In this document: positions 36,564 to 48,313 of the stretch, piece by piece | Numbering within the stretch: the stretch's first letter is position 1 | Layout: the number at the start of each line of letters is the position of its first letter | From: Xanthomonas sacchari | GTDB lineage: Bacteria > Pseudomonadota > Gammaproteobacteria > Xanthomonadales > Xanthomonadaceae | Length of the DNA stretch: 64,000 bases | Assembly: GCF_040529065.1 (NCBI RefSeq) | Contig: NZ_CP132343.1 | Coordinates: 4,216,001-4,280,000 of the forward strand | Direction: 5' to 3' | Program-made: the position numbers and the translations under genes | The notes under the pieces: model-generated | The model's database searches: none | What the model was told of the DNA's origin: nothing | The model's input: the letters and a program-made list of their open reading frames with translations, nothing else

Positions 36564-37823
36564 CTAGGCCGGCAGCGGCGGCACCGGTTCGTCGGCTGCG
36601 CGGTCGCGCTTCGCCGTCACCAGGTGCTTGCGCATCCCCACCCACAACGCCAGCGACAGCAGCGAGATGCCGCCCAGCAGCAGGAATGCGGCGCGATAGC
36701 CGAACCCCTGCGCGATCCAGCCGCCCAGCGCCGGGCTCAGCGCTGCGCCGACGCCCTGCATCGTCATCACCGCACCCTGCCCCACGTTGACCCGGCCGGT
36801 GCCCTGCAGCAGGTGCGCCACCAGCGCCGGCACCGCCACGCTCTGCAGGCCGGCGCCGACGCCGTCGAGGATCTGCACCGGGAACACGCCCCAGGTGTGA
36901 ATGAAGCTGGCGGCGATCAGCCCGCGCAGCGGCAGCGCCAGGAAGGTCAGCAGCAACACCCACCAATGCCCGCGCACGCGGATCAGCCGCATCGCCAGCA
37001 GCGAGGCCAGCACCATGGTGGCCTGGGCGACGATGATGGTGGTAGCGGTCAGCGCGTTCGGGTCGCCCTGGTGCGCGGCCACCACGGCCATGCCGTACAG
37101 CGGCAGCATCGCCGCATTGCCGAGGTGAAACAGCGCCAGCGCTGCGGCCAGCACCAGCAAGGGCTTGCAGGTCAGCAGCACCGACCAGCCGCTGACGTGG
37201 GCGCCATTGTCGTCCTCGGCATCGGCCATGCCGCGGGCGGCGCGGTGATCGATCGCATCGCGCGGGATCATCAACACCGAGACGATGGCCAGCACGCCGA
37301 AGCAGCCGGTCAGCACGAACACCGCGCCGAAACCGAATTTCCAGCCGAGCAAACCGGCCAGCGCCGCGGCCACCACGTTGCCGGCATGGCTGCCGACCTG
37401 GTTGCGCGCGATCTGGTGATCGAAGCCGGCCTGGCGTACCAGGCCCAGGGTGATGCCGGACAGCGCCGGCCCCAGCGCGGCGGCGGCGAGCGCGGTCATC
37501 ACCTGCGCGGCGATGACGCCCGGCAGGGTCGGCGACCACCACAACAGCGCCGAGGCCAGCAGGATCATGCTGCAGCCGACCACCACGATGCTGCGCTTGC
37601 GCTTGGTCGCATCGACCAGCGCACCGCCCGGCGTGGTGGCGAGCATGCCGACGATGCCGCCGGCGGTCATCACCGAGCCGATCGCGCCCAGCGACCAGCC
37701 CTTGGATTGCAGGAACACGCTCAGGAACGGGCCGAGCCCGTCCTGCACGTCGGCCATGGTGAAGTTGAGCGCTTCCAGCGCGCGCGTGCCGCGCGGGCGC
37801 GGGCGCTTCTCGGCGCCGCTCAT
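36564..37823 (-). CDS. MFS transporter, substrate unknown
   Basis: A 419-residue major facilitator with about twelve hydrophobic segments. After a short basic N-terminus (EKRPRPRGTRALEALNFTMADVQDGLGPFLSVFL) come VDATKRKRSIVVVG (loop 2-3) and a central polar loop around residues 200-215 (ADAEDDNGAHVS). The NFTMADVQDGLGPFL opening resembles a clade of uncharacterised proteobacterial MFS proteins. It ends 3 bp from the convergent cysG stop. It is downstream, on the same strand, of the two module-bearing genes and could be part of the sigma-54 output operon, although a 146-bp gap intervenes. Confidence 0.85.
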   Translation of the reverse strand: MSGAEKRPRPRGTRALEALNFTMADVQDGLGPFLSVFLQSKGWSLGAIGSVMTAGGIVGMLATTPGGALVDATKRKRSIVVVGCSMILLASALLWWSPTLPGVIAAQVMTALAAAALGPALSGITLGLVRQAGFDHQIARNQVGSHAGNVVAAALAGLLGWKFGFGAVFVLTGCFGVLAIVSVLMIPRDAIDHRAARGMADAEDDNGAHVSGWSVLLTCKPLLVLAAALALFHLGNAAMLPLYGMAVVAAHQGDPNALTATTIIVAQATMVLASLLAMRLIRVRGHWWVLLLTFLALPLRGLIAASFIHTWGVFPVQILDGVGAGLQSVAVPALVAHLLQGTGRVNVGQGAVMTMQGVGAALSPALGGWIAQGFGYRAAFLLLGGISLLSLALWVGMRKHLVTAKRDRAADEPVPPLPA

Positions 37824-37969
37824 GGGTCCACCGCCGACGAGCGCGGCGACAGGGACAGGAAAACGTGGTGCTGCGCAGGCGCGACGGGCGGCATGACGGT
37901 GTCCTGGAGGAGCGGTGGGAACACAGCCGCGGCGGTGGCCAGGGGCGCACCGCCGCGACGACGCGGCAC

Positions 37970-38659
37970 TTAGTGGGACTTCGGCTTGGGTTTAGGCTTC
38001 GGTTTCGCCTTGGGCCCATGCTTCGGCGCAGCATCATCCGCATGCGCGTGCAACGGCTTGTGATGAGGCTTGGGCGTCTTCGGTTTCGGCGGCAACGGCT
38101 GCAGCGTCGCCGCGCTGGCGCCCAGCGCCTGCGCATGCAGCACCTGGCCATGCGCGGACTCAAGCAGTTCGCCCTGCGCCGCCAACGGCTTGCCGGCGGC
38201 CAGCCAGCGCGCCGATTCCGGCACCGCGTGGGGCGGGAAGCGCACGATCAGCCCGTCCTCCAGCAGCGCGCCATGCACCTGCCCGTGCGGGCCGTGCAAC
38301 AGCCGCGCGATGGTGCCGGTGTGGTGCACCGCGTCCTGCGCGGACGTGGGCTTGGCCGGCGGCTTGGGCTTGGGCTTATGCGGCGCGGCATGCGGGCCCT
38401 CGTCGACGATGCGCTCGGCACCGTCCGGATCCACCGCCAGCGCCACCAGTACATCGGCGCCGCGCGGCTTGAGTCCGCGCACGCCGAGGCCGGCGCCCGG
38501 ACGCAGCGCCTTCAGCAATTGCGCCGACAGGTGCGGCGGGGTGTGCACTTCGGTGCCGTCGTCGAACAGCAGGCCGTCGACGTCGGCCTTGGGGTTGAGC
38601 AGGAAGCGCGCGAGCGTGCCACGGGTTTCCGGCAGGGAATCGGGATCGACCCAATGCAT
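37970..38659 (-). CDS. Two-module protein with Lys-Pro repeats (unrecognised family)
   Basis: A 229-residue protein with no signal peptide. It carries two copies of a ~65-residue module (residues ~14-76 and ~115-179): GTLARFLLNPKADVDGLLFDDGTEVHTPPHL and GTIARLLHGPHGQVHGALLEDGLIVRFPPHA, split by a KPKPKPPAKP linker. The tail (188-229) is a basic Lys/Pro/His repeat ending KPKPKPKPKSH. The G-x-V...G-x-DG-x-V-x-x-PPH pattern suggests small beta-barrels, perhaps OB-like (inference). The neighbour at 38760 has the same two modules, so they are tandem paralogues. ATG 38659 has GGAG 7 nt upstream. Confidence 0.7.
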   Translation of the reverse strand: MHWVDPDSLPETRGTLARFLLNPKADVDGLLFDDGTEVHTPPHLSAQLLKALRPGAGLGVRGLKPRGADVLVALAVDPDGAERIVDEGPHAAPHKPKPKPPAKPTSAQDAVHHTGTIARLLHGPHGQVHGALLEDGLIVRFPPHAVPESARWLAAGKPLAAQGELLESAHGQVLHAQALGASAATLQPLPPKPKTPKPHHKPLHAHADDAAPKHGPKAKPKPKPKPKSH

Positions 38660-38759
38660 TGCATTCTCCAGACGAACAAAGGGGGATGCCGGCGGGGGCC
38701 GGCAGCGCCCGCCGCGAACGGCGGGCGCAGGGGTCAGGCGCGATGCAGCAGCGCCCGGA

Positions 38760-39560
38760 TCAACGCGGAGCCGGCGGCGGCGGGGGAGTGGCCGGCGCAC
38801 CCGGTGCACCGGGCTGGGCCGGCGGCGGCGGGGCGGCCGGCGGCGCAGGCGGGGCCGGCGGCGCGAACACCGCCTGCAGCGAATTGCGATCACGGCCAAC
38901 CTGAGTGGCCTCCACCGAGCGGCCGACCTGGGTCAGCACGCCGAAGCCGTTGACGCTCAGGCGCGCGCCGGGCCGCAGCAGTTCGCTGTACTGCTGGGCG
39001 GCCGGCGGCGGCATGCGCACCACGGTGCCGTCGCTCAGCAGCACGCCGGCGGTGTCGCCGCGCGGGCCGTAGACCAGACGCTCGATGCGACCATCGGCCT
39101 GCAGCGGGGTCAGGGACGGCGGCGCTGGAGGGGCCGGCGGCGGCGTCATCGGGTTCGGCGGACGGTCGACCACCTGCTTGCCGCTACGGCGCGCGGTGAT
39201 GGTGCTGGCCTGCAGCAGCGGCAGGCTGCCCAGGCGGTAGCCCTGCACCGACACCGCATCGCCGCGGCGCACCGCGGCCTGCAGGTCGGCCGACAGGTGC
39301 GGCGGGAAGCTGACCTGGGTGCCGTCCATCAGCCACAGGCCATCGACGTCGCCATTGGGGTTGAGGATGAACCGCTCGACGGTGCCGTCCACGCGCACCG
39401 GCGTGGCGGCGACGGACGCCGCGGGCGGCGGCGGCGGCGACGGAACGCTACCGGGCGCCGGCGGAGCGGGAGGTGCGGGGGGCGCCGGCACCTGCGCGGT
39501 GGCAGCGGCAGCGGCGGTGGCCAGCACCAGGGACAGAGCGAGTGCGCTACGACGGATCAT
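38760..39560 (-). CDS. Exported two-module protein with proline-rich linkers (unrecognised family)
   Basis: A 266-residue protein with a signal peptide (1-23, MIRRSALALSLVLATAAAAA). Two modules at ~59-122 and ~157-221 read GTVERFILNPNGDVDGLWLMDGTQVSFPPHL and GRIERLVYGPRGDTAGVLLSDGTVVRMPP, the same unit as in the next gene. They are joined and flanked by PPAPPAPP stretches (24-48, 138-150, 233-266). It is the first gene after a near-consensus sigma-54 promoter and has an AGGAGG ribosome-binding site. Proline-rich arms suggest a periplasmic spacer or cell-wall-spanning role (inference). Function is unknown. Confidence 0.75.
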   Translation of the reverse strand: MIRRSALALSLVLATAAAAATAQVPAPPAPPAPPAPGSVPSPPPPPAASVAATPVRVDGTVERFILNPNGDVDGLWLMDGTQVSFPPHLSADLQAAVRRGDAVSVQGYRLGSLPLLQASTITARRSGKQVVDRPPNPMTPPPAPPAPPSLTPLQADGRIERLVYGPRGDTAGVLLSDGTVVRMPPPAAQQYSELLRPGARLSVNGFGVLTQVGRSVEATQVGRDRNSLQAVFAPPAPPAPPAAPPPPAQPGAPGAPATPPPPPAPR

Positions 39561-39605
39561 GGGAGTTCCTCCTGAGCGGCAGGGGCGCCGCTCGCAGGAG
39601 GGATA

Positions 39606-39624
39606 ATGCAGAGGCCGTGCCAAC
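39606..39624 (-). promoter_or_regulatory. Sigma-54 (-24/-12) promoter
   Basis: On the minus strand TTGGCACGGCCTCTGCAT matches the RpoN consensus TGGCACG-N4-TTGC. The invariant GG (39621-39620) and GC (39609-39608) are exactly 10 bp apart, and only the first T of TTGC differs. Transcription would start near 39597, about 36 nt before the ATG at 39560. A sigma-54 activator gene lies immediately upstream. Confidence 0.75.
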
Positions 39625-39683
39625 TTTTAAGCCATTGATTTTAAAATGGATCTGTCGCTGACACGGCGTCGATGGTGTCTCCG

Positions 39684-39726
39684 TTCCATCCACACCTGTC
39701 CGCTTTGCGGACAGATGTGGATGGAA
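39684..39726. promoter_or_regulatory. 43-bp near-perfect inverted repeat, candidate activator enhancer
   Basis: Arms of 20 bp (39684-39703 and 39707-39726, beginning TTCCATCCACACCTGTCCGC) are complementary at 19 of 20 positions around a 3-nt TTT loop. The centre is about 84 bp upstream of the -24 GG, where NtrC-type activators usually bind. It could instead be a hairpin at the end of the activator mRNA, but no U-run follows on that strand. Confidence 0.55.
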
Positions 39727-39822
39727 GGGGATTGGGGAGTCGGGATTGGGGATTCGTAAAAGCGCAAGACATCATGTGCGGCACTCGCTTCGACCAATCC
39801 CCAATCCCCAATCCCCAATCCC
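39727..39822. repeat. GGGGATT/AATCCCC heptamer repeats in inverted orientation
   Basis: GGGGATTGGGGAGTCGGGAT and continuation at 39727-39756 face four tandem CCAATCC-type units at 39793-39822, so the two blocks can pair across a ~36-nt loop. They lie between the dyad and the activator stop codon and may terminate the kinase-activator transcript. Confidence 0.55.
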
Positions 39823-39845
39823 GGCGGCGCGCGCCAGCGCGTCGC

Positions 39846-42604
<2,759 letters not shown>

Positions 42605-42722
42605 GGCCTACCTTGGGCGCAACGGAAGAGGCGGGGCGAACCGCGGCGATCGTAGCCGGGTCGTCGCGGTCCCGCGACCCGACGTGGCGAACGACCGCCG
42701 CGGGCCGCGGTGTGGGCCGCGC

Positions 42723-44447
42723 TCAGCGCAGATTGGTCTTGACCAGTTCCAGCACCTCGTCGCCGCGTCCGCTCATCACCGCGCGCAGCAGGTACAGGCC
42801 CATGCCCTTGGCCTGTTCCAGCTTGATCGCCGGCGGGATCGCCAGCTCCTGGCTGGCCACGCGCACGTCCACCAGCGCCGGGCCGGGATGCGCGAAGGCT
42901 TCGCGCAACGCCGGTTCCAGTTGCGCCGATTCGTCCACGCGCAAGCCCAGAATGCCCATGGCGTTGCTCATCGCGGCGAAGTCGGGATTGCTCAGGTCGG
43001 TGCCGGTGTCAAGGTAGCCGGCCGACTTCATTTCCATCGCCACGAAGCCCAGCGAGCCGTTGTTGTAGACCACCACCTTCATCGGCAGGCCGAGCTGGGC
43101 CAGGGTGATGAAATCGCCCATCAGCATGGTGAAACCACCATCGCCGGACAGCGAGATCACCTGCCGGCGCGGGAACTGCGCCTGTGCGCCCAATGCCTGC
43201 GGCATCGCGTTGGCCATGGAGCCGTGGTTGAACGAGCCGAGCAGGCGGCGCTGGCCGTTCATGGTCAGATAGCGCGCCGCCCACACCGTCGGCGTGCCGA
43301 CGTCGCAGGTGAAGATGGCATCGGCGTCGGCCAGCGCATCCACCATGCGGGTGACGAACTGCGGATGCAGCGGCTCGCCGGGCGCCGAGGCCACCGCCAG
43401 ATCGTCCAGGCCCTCGCGCGCCTTGCGGTAGTGGGCCAGCGACTTCTCCAGGAACCCGCGATCCTCGCGCCGCTGCAGCCGCGGCAGCAGCGCGGCGATG
43501 GTCTCGCGCACGTCGGCGGCGATGCCCAGTTGCAACGGCGTGCGCCGCCCCAGCGCGGCCGGGTCGTTGTCGACCTGCACGATGGTGGCGTCCTTGGGAT
43601 AGAACTGCCGGTAGGGGAAATCGGTACCGAGCATCAGGAGGGTGTCGCAATTGAGCATGGCCTGGTAGCCGGAACTGAAGCCGATCAGGCCGGTCATGCC
43701 GACGTCGAACGGGTTGTCCCACTCCACGTGTTCCTTGCCGCGCAGCGCGTGCACGATCGGTGCGCCAAGCGCGTCGGCCAGCGCCACCACCTCGTCGTGC
43801 GCGCCGGCGCAACCGCTGCCGCACAGCAAGGTGGTGGCCTTGCTCGCCTGCAGCAGATCGGCCAGCTTGGCCACGTCGGCGTCGGCCGGCAGGATGCGCG
43901 GGGTGGCCAGCGCCGGCCACGTCGTCGGCGTGCCCTTGGGCATCTCCTGCAGCGCCACGTCGCCGGGAATGACCACTACCGCCACGCCGCGGCGCAGGAT
44001 CGCCGTACGCATCGCCCGCTGCAGCACTTCCGGCATCTGCGCCGGATTGGTCACCAGTTCGACGTAGTGGCTGCACTCGCGGAACAATTCCTGCGGGTGG
44101 GTTTCCTGGAAATAGCTCAGGCCGATTTCCGAGGACGGGATGTGCGCGGCGATGGCCAGCACCGGCTGATGGCTGCGGTGACAATCGAACAGGCCGTTGA
44201 TCAGGTGCAGGTTGCCGGGCCCGCAGCTGCCGGCACACACCGCCAGCTTGCCGCTGACTGCGGCTTCGGCGCCAGCGGCGAAGGCGGCCACTTCCTCATG
44301 GCGCACGTGCATCCACTCGATGCTGTCCATCTGCCGCAGCGCGTCGGTCAGGCCGTTGAGGCTGTCGCCGGTGACGCCCCAGATCCGCTCCACGCCCGCA
44401 CTGTGCAGGGTTTCGGCGAGCAGGCGGGCCATGGTCTGCTTGGACAT
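42723..44447 (-). CDS. poxB: Pyruvate dehydrogenase (quinone)/pyruvate oxidase
   Basis: A 574-residue thiamine-diphosphate flavoenzyme that decarboxylates pyruvate to acetate and passes electrons to quinones at the inner membrane. [16 protein letters not shown] and [16 protein letters not shown] form the pyrimidine-domain ThDP site. The FAD/TPP-central domain is at 190-340, and [21 protein letters not shown] and [11 protein letters not shown] bind diphosphate/Mg. The C-terminal helix (about 545-574) matches the lipid-activated membrane anchor of PoxB. In E. coli it is induced in stationary phase, which fits the stress-related genes downstream. A GGAG lies upstream of the ATG. Confidence 0.92.
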   Translation of the reverse strand: MSKQTMARLLAETLHSAGVERIWGVTGDSLNGLTDALRQMDSIEWMHVRHEEVAAFAAGAEAAVSGKLAVCAGSCGPGNLHLINGLFDCHRSHQPVLAIAAHIPSSEIGLSYFQETHPQELFRECSHYVELVTNPAQMPEVLQRAMRTAILRRGVAVVVIPGDVALQEMPKGTPTTWPALATPRILPADADVAKLADLLQASKATTLLCGSGCAGAHDEVVALADALGAPIVHALRGKEHVEWDNPFDVGMTGLIGFSSGYQAMLNCDTLLMLGTDFPYRQFYPKDATIVQVDNDPAALGRRTPLQLGIAADVRETIAALLPRLQRREDRGFLEKSLAHYRKAREGLDDLAVASAPGEPLHPQFVTRMVDALADADAIFTCDVGTPTVWAARYLTMNGQRRLLGSFNHGSMANAMPQALGAQAQFPRRQVISLSGDGGFTMLMGDFITLAQLGLPMKVVVYNNGSLGFVAMEMKSAGYLDTGTDLSNPDFAAMSNAMGILGLRVDESAQLEPALREAFAHPGPALVDVRVASQELAIPPAIKLEQAKGMGLYLLRAVMSGRGDEVLELVKTNLR

Positions 44448-44560
44448 ACGCGCTTATCTCCGGGTGGGAAGCGGCATGGTCGCACCGCGCGCGTTACCGA
44501 CGCGTGGCGCGGCCGGCACACGCCCGCGCCTGCAGAACGTACGTTCAGCGCACGGTGCGG

Positions 44561-44899
44561 CTAGTCTTCGCCGCGTGCAGCGGCAGCGTCGTGTGCCGCA
44601 TCGCCATCGTCCTCGTGATAGCCGCCGGGCGTGGCCGCCTTGCCGTGTGCGCCGCCGGCATGCTCGCCGGTGGCGCCGTAGGTGCCGGCCTGGCCGAGGT
44701 TGGGCTGGCTGCGCCCGCTGCGGTCCTCGCCGTGGTCCTGCGGTGTCCGTGCGTGCGGCGATGGCATGGGCTGCGACGGCACGTCGCGGTCGCGACCGCG
44801 CGGCACGCCGCTGTCGGACGACACATCGCCTTGCGTGCCGCGGTAGGCAGCCTGGCGGACATCGTGCGTGCCGGTGGGAGGTGCGTTGCGCTGGGCCAT
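44561..44899 (-). CDS. Hydrophilic, probably disordered small protein
   Basis: A 112-residue protein with almost no hydrophobic residues: rich in Gly, Asp, Arg, His, Pro and Gln (for example RGTQGDVSSDSGVPRGRDRDVPSQP, split by runs of HAGGAHGK). It resembles the composition of desiccation or stress hydrophilins rather than any enzyme. GGAG lies upstream of the ATG at 44899. It stands between poxB and another small gene in a stress-rich region. The family is not recognised. Confidence 0.55.
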   Translation of the reverse strand: MAQRNAPPTGTHDVRQAAYRGTQGDVSSDSGVPRGRDRDVPSQPMPSPHARTPQDHGEDRSGRSQPNLGQAGTYGATGEHAGGAHGKAATPGGYHEDDGDAAHDAAAARGED

Positions 44900-45098
44900 G
44901 ACGACGTCTCCTGCAGAAGCGTGTGAGCGGCTTACGCTAGGCCGACATGCGTTAGCCGACATGCAAGCTGCGATGAAGGCCGCGCGAGCAGCGACCAGGA
45001 TGCCGACCGGCGCGACCACGCCGCACGCACGCGACCTGCACGTCTGCGCCACCCGCGCTGACCGACGCTGGCCGCTCCTTCCGCACTGGAGCCCTGCG

Positions 45099-45326
45099 AT
45101 GTCCGGTCTACTCTGGAAACTCGCGCTGGCCGGCACGGCCTATGCCGCCATCCGCGCCTATCGCCGCAACGCCCACACCACCGTGGCCGACACGGCCTCG
45201 CCTATGCCACCAGCCGAACTGGATGACGGCCGGGCCACGCCCCCGCACGGCGACACCCTGCAGGGCGCCGAGCGTGCCTCGGCGACTGCGGCCCCGGACG
45301 ATCCGGGCGGCGCCGTGCCGGCCTGA
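45099..45326 (+). CDS. Small single-pass membrane protein, unknown
   Basis: A 75-residue protein. One N-terminal hydrophobic helix (SGLLWKLALAGTAYAAIRAY) is followed by RRN and a disordered acidic tail. The layout resembles short YtxH/stress-type anchored peptides, but no family is recognised. A GGAG lies 8 nt before the ATG. Confidence 0.5.
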   Translation: MSGLLWKLALAGTAYAAIRAYRRNAHTTVADTASPMPPAELDDGRATPPHGDTLQGAERASATAAPDDPGGAVPA

Positions 45327-45406
45327 TCCCTGCAACGCACAGCGGCGTGTCGCGCGCTCACCGCCGACACGCTGCTTCCGCCGTTCGCAGGGACGTGGAC
45401 GTCAGC

Positions 45407-45838
45407 TCAACCTTTGGGGCGATCGTGGGTCTCGCGGCCATCGCCGTGGTGCGAATTGCGCGCACGCAGTTCCTCACTGGCCTTGCGCGCCAGTTCCTCG
45501 TATTGCTTGCGGATCTCTTCCAGCCGTTTCTCGTCCAGTTCTTCCAGATCCAGCAACTCGTTGTTGGCCTTGGCACTGACCCGGATCAGCTCGTCGAGCT
45601 TGATCTGCATCGCCGCGGTGTCGGCGTTCTGGGTGTGCTGGATCAGGAACACCATCAGGAAGGTGATGATGGTAGTGCCGGTGTTGATGACCAGTTGCCA
45701 GGTGTCGTTGAAGCCGAACACCGGCCCGCTGATGCCCCAGATCAGCACGATCGCCACGGCGATGCAGAACGTCCATGGCGTGCCGGCCGCATAGGACGCC
45801 TTCTTGGCGACGACATTGAACAGCTTGGCAGGTTTCAT
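45407..45838 (-). CDS. Low-affinity iron permease family membrane protein
   Basis: A 143-residue protein. Two membrane helices (TPWTFCIAVAIVLIWGISGPVFGF and WQLVINTGTTIITFLMVFLIQ) are followed by QHTQNADTAAMQIKLDELIRVS, the signature of the low-affinity iron permease family (yeast Fet4-related domain). The cytoplasmic tail is a charged coiled coil (LLDLEELDEKRLEEIRKQYEELARKASEE). Despite the family name, iron transport by the bacterial short forms is unproven. ATG 45838 starts the conserved FNVVAKKASYAAG segment. It is a common companion of stress gene clusters. Confidence 0.88.
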   Translation of the reverse strand: MKPAKLFNVVAKKASYAAGTPWTFCIAVAIVLIWGISGPVFGFNDTWQLVINTGTTIITFLMVFLIQHTQNADTAAMQIKLDELIRVSAKANNELLDLEELDEKRLEEIRKQYEELARKASEELRARNSHHGDGRETHDRPKG

Positions 45839-45960
45839 CGCAGGCCCTCGCGCAACGGGAGATGCCTGCAACGCCGTGCCCGGCATGTGCAGGCGCCCAG
45901 GATGATCTGAAGCGCGCCGTGAGCGAGACGTGCACACCGCGCCAGTGCCGAGCCAACGAA

Positions 45961-45984
45961 AAAGGCGGGGTTGCCCCCGCCTTT
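45961..45984 (-). terminator. Intrinsic terminator of the desaturase operon
   Basis: AAAGGCGGGG, a 4-nt loop and CCCCGCCTTT form a 10-bp stem 22 bp after the desaturase stop. On the minus strand the stem runs into TTTTTCGTT, a proper U-tract. Confidence 0.85.
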
Positions 45985-46006
45985 CTTGCTGTCCCTCGCG
46001 CGGCGC

Positions 46007-47131
46007 TCAGCCGGCCTGTTGCGTCGCCGCCTGCAGCGCGCGCACCGGGCGTGGCCGGCTCGGGAAGGCGTGGCGCAGGATCCGCCACACCACCTGGCCG
46101 AACTGCTTGGGCAGCGAGCCGGTGTTGTAGTGCTGGCCGTAGCGCGCGCAGATCTCGCGCACCTGCACCGCCAGCGCTGCGTAGCGGTTGGCCGGCACGT
46201 CCGGGAAGAAGTGGTGCTCGATCTGGTGGCTGAGGTTGCCCGACAGCACGTTCAGCAGCTTGCCGCCGGCCAGGTTGGAGGAACCGCGCAGCTGCCGCAG
46301 GTACCAGTGCCCACGCGACTCGTTCTTGATCGACTCCTTAGGGAAAGTCTCGGCGTCGGCGGTGAAGTGGCCGCAGAAGATGATCACGAAGGTCCAGATG
46401 CTGCGCAGCACGTTGGCGGCCAGGTTGCCCAGCAGCACCGTCAGGAAGAACGGGCCGGCCAGGGCCGGGAACAGGATGTAGTCCTTGAAGATCTGCCGCC
46501 CCATCTTGCGCCCCACCGGCAGGAAGCTGCGGCGCAGCTCGCCGCGCTTCATCTTGCCGGCCAGCCAGCGGCCCAGGCGCAGATCCTGGATCGCCACGCC
46601 CCATTCGAACAGCAGCGCGAACACCACCGCGATGAACGGCTGCGCCAGGTAGAACGGGCGCCAGCGCTGCTCGGGGAAGATGCGCAGCAGGCCATAGCCG
46701 ATGTCGTCGTCCATGCCGCGCACGTTGGTGTAGGTGTGGTGCTTGAAGTTGTGCGTCTTGCGCCAGTTGTCGCCGGTGGCGACGATGTCCCACTCGTAGG
46801 TGTTGCCGTTCAGGTGCGCATCGCCCATCCAGTCGTACTGGCCGTGCATCACGTTGTGGCCCAGTTCCATGTTCTCCAGGATCTTGGACAGGGTCAGCAG
46901 CAGCACGCCGGCGATCCACGCCGGCACCAGCACGCTGTGCACGAAGGCGCCGAGGAACAGCAGCGCGCGGCCGGCCACGCCGGTGTAGCGCACCGCGGCG
47001 ACGATGCGGCGGATATAGCGCGCATCGCGCGCGCCCAGGTCGGCCAGGGTGCGCGTGCGCAGCGCGTCCAGTTCGTCGCCGAAGGCCTGCAGTTCGGCCG
47101 GGGTGAGTGCGCGGTTGCGGGGAGCCGCCAT
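46007..47131 (-). CDS. Membrane fatty acid desaturase
   Basis: A 374-residue acyl-lipid or acyl-CoA desaturase. The three histidine boxes are HNVMH (92-96), HNFKHH (127-132) and HQIEHH (302-307), the last being typical of the front-end/linoleoyl-CoA-like group, with hydrophobic segments at ~55-85, 160-178, 220-255. It needs electrons from an Fe-S donor, which the adjacent upstream gene supplies. AAGGA lies 7 nt before ATG 47131. It should introduce double bonds into membrane fatty acids, for example at low temperature. Confidence 0.92.
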   Translation of the reverse strand: MAAPRNRALTPAELQAFGDELDALRTRTLADLGARDARYIRRIVAAVRYTGVAGRALLFLGAFVHSVLVPAWIAGVLLLTLSKILENMELGHNVMHGQYDWMGDAHLNGNTYEWDIVATGDNWRKTHNFKHHTYTNVRGMDDDIGYGLLRIFPEQRWRPFYLAQPFIAVVFALLFEWGVAIQDLRLGRWLAGKMKRGELRRSFLPVGRKMGRQIFKDYILFPALAGPFFLTVLLGNLAANVLRSIWTFVIIFCGHFTADAETFPKESIKNESRGHWYLRQLRGSSNLAGGKLLNVLSGNLSHQIEHHFFPDVPANRYAALAVQVREICARYGQHYNTGSLPKQFGQVVWRILRHAFPSRPRPVRALQAATQQAG

Positions 47132-47142
47132 GGGGAAGTCCT

Positions 47143-48219
47143 TCAGAGGTCCAGGGTCAGGTCGCTGCTGGCGCTGTTGACGCACAGCTTCAGCGAACCG
47201 GGTTCGGCGGCGTGGGCGCCGCTGAGCAGATCACGGGTGATGCCGGCCTGCTTGCCGCAGGCGCAGCTGTTGCAGATGCCCATGCGGCAGCCGTGCTTGG
47301 GCCGCAGGCCTTCGGCCTCCAGCGCGGCGAGCAGCGACTGGCCGCGTGGCAGCTGCAGCACGCAGCCACTGCGCGCCAGGGTCACCGCCACGGTGCCCTG
47401 CTCGACATCGGCAGGCGCCGGCGGCGGGCTGAACGCCTCGGCCTGGAAGCGCGCCACCTGGTGCTGCAGGCGCGCACGCGCGGCCTGCACGAAGCCGCCC
47501 GGGCCACAGGCCAGCACCTGCGCCTGCCCCAGGTCGCCCAGGGCCTCCAGCGGCAGCGTGTCCACGCGCGGCGCCGGCGTTTCGCCCTCGCCGGTGATGG
47601 CCAACTGCAGGCGGAAACGCGGATGTGCGGCAGCCAGCGCCTGCAGTTCCTCGCGGAAGCAGACCTGGTCGTGGCGTCGCGCCCAGTACAGCAGGTCGAC
47701 GTCGGCCGGCATGCCGGCATCGGCCAGTTGCCGCAGCAGCGCACGCATCGGGGTGATGCCGCTGCCGGCGGCCAGCAGCAGCCAACGGCCGTGCGGCGCG
47801 GTCGGCAGCACCATCTCGCCATAGGCCTGGCCGAGCTCGAACACCTCGCCGATGCGCGCGGCGCCGGCCAGGTACTGGCTGACCCGGCCGCCGTCGACGG
47901 TCTTGACCGTGATCGCCAGGCGCCCGCCCGGCAGCGGCGTGGGGCTGTAGCTGCGCAGCAAGCGGCGGCCGTCGATTTCCACCCCCAGCTCCACGTGCTG
48001 GCCGGCACGCAGGCCGTGCCAGTGGCGGTTGGGCTGCAGCACCAGAGTCACTGCATCGCTGCTGGCGGCCTCGCGTTGCACCAGCCGGGCGCGCGGGCGC
48101 TGCCAGGTCCACAGCGGGTGCAGGCGGGTGGACCAGAAATCGAACACGTCCGGCTTGACCCAGGCGCGCAGGGCGCGGGCGGCAGGGCGGAGCTTGGCGG
48201 GACGGCGGGCAGCGTTCAT
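47143..48219 (-). CDS. Ferredoxin-NAD(P)H reductase with C-terminal [2Fe-2S] domain
   Basis: A 358-residue electron-transfer protein. An FAD-binding barrel contains RSYSPTPLPGG and GRVSQYLAG. The NAD(P)-binding domain has LLLAAGSGITPMRALLRQL and LACGPGGFVQAAR. The C-terminal plant-type ferredoxin has cluster cysteines Cys311-x4-Cys316-x2-Cys319-x26-Cys346. Such three-domain reductases feed electrons to desaturases (the mycobacterial Rv3230c/DesA3 pair is the model). It is 11 bp upstream of the desaturase, in one operon. The promoter is close to, or at, its start codon. Confidence 0.92.
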   Translation of the reverse strand: MNAARRPAKLRPAARALRAWVKPDVFDFWSTRLHPLWTWQRPRARLVQREAASSDAVTLVLQPNRHWHGLRAGQHVELGVEIDGRRLLRSYSPTPLPGGRLAITVKTVDGGRVSQYLAGAARIGEVFELGQAYGEMVLPTAPHGRWLLLAAGSGITPMRALLRQLADAGMPADVDLLYWARRHDQVCFREELQALAAAHPRFRLQLAITGEGETPAPRVDTLPLEALGDLGQAQVLACGPGGFVQAARARLQHQVARFQAEAFSPPPAPADVEQGTVAVTLARSGCVLQLPRGQSLLAALEAEGLRPKHGCRMGICNSCACGKQAGITRDLLSGAHAAEPGSLKLCVNSASSDLTLDL

Positions 48220-48313
48220 GGGTGTCCACTATACAGGCGCAGAGACAGATGTCTATACACTTGTGCATTCATTGAAGGCGCTATCATCCCTCATTGCCTG
48301 GCCCGGTCTGCCC
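48220..48313. promoter_or_regulatory. Divergent promoter/operator region, desaturase operon and TetR regulator
   Basis: For the minus strand TAGACA (48250-48255), 16 bp and TATAGT (48228-48233) form a good sigma-70 pair; the start would be 48221 or so, nearly at the ATG (48219). The dyad AGACA-GA-TGTCT (48243-48254) overlaps the -35, and CTATACA recurs at 48229 and 48253. On the plus strand TATCAT (48282-48287) may be the regulator's -10. The dyad is the likely repressor site. Confidence 0.6.

Noticed and set aside
37970-38899. Longer 309-residue version of the Lys-Pro module protein
   Set aside because: The extra 80 residues are Arg/Pro-rich, overlap the next gene antiparallel to its coding frame, and lack conservation; ATG 38659 has a good ribosome-binding site.
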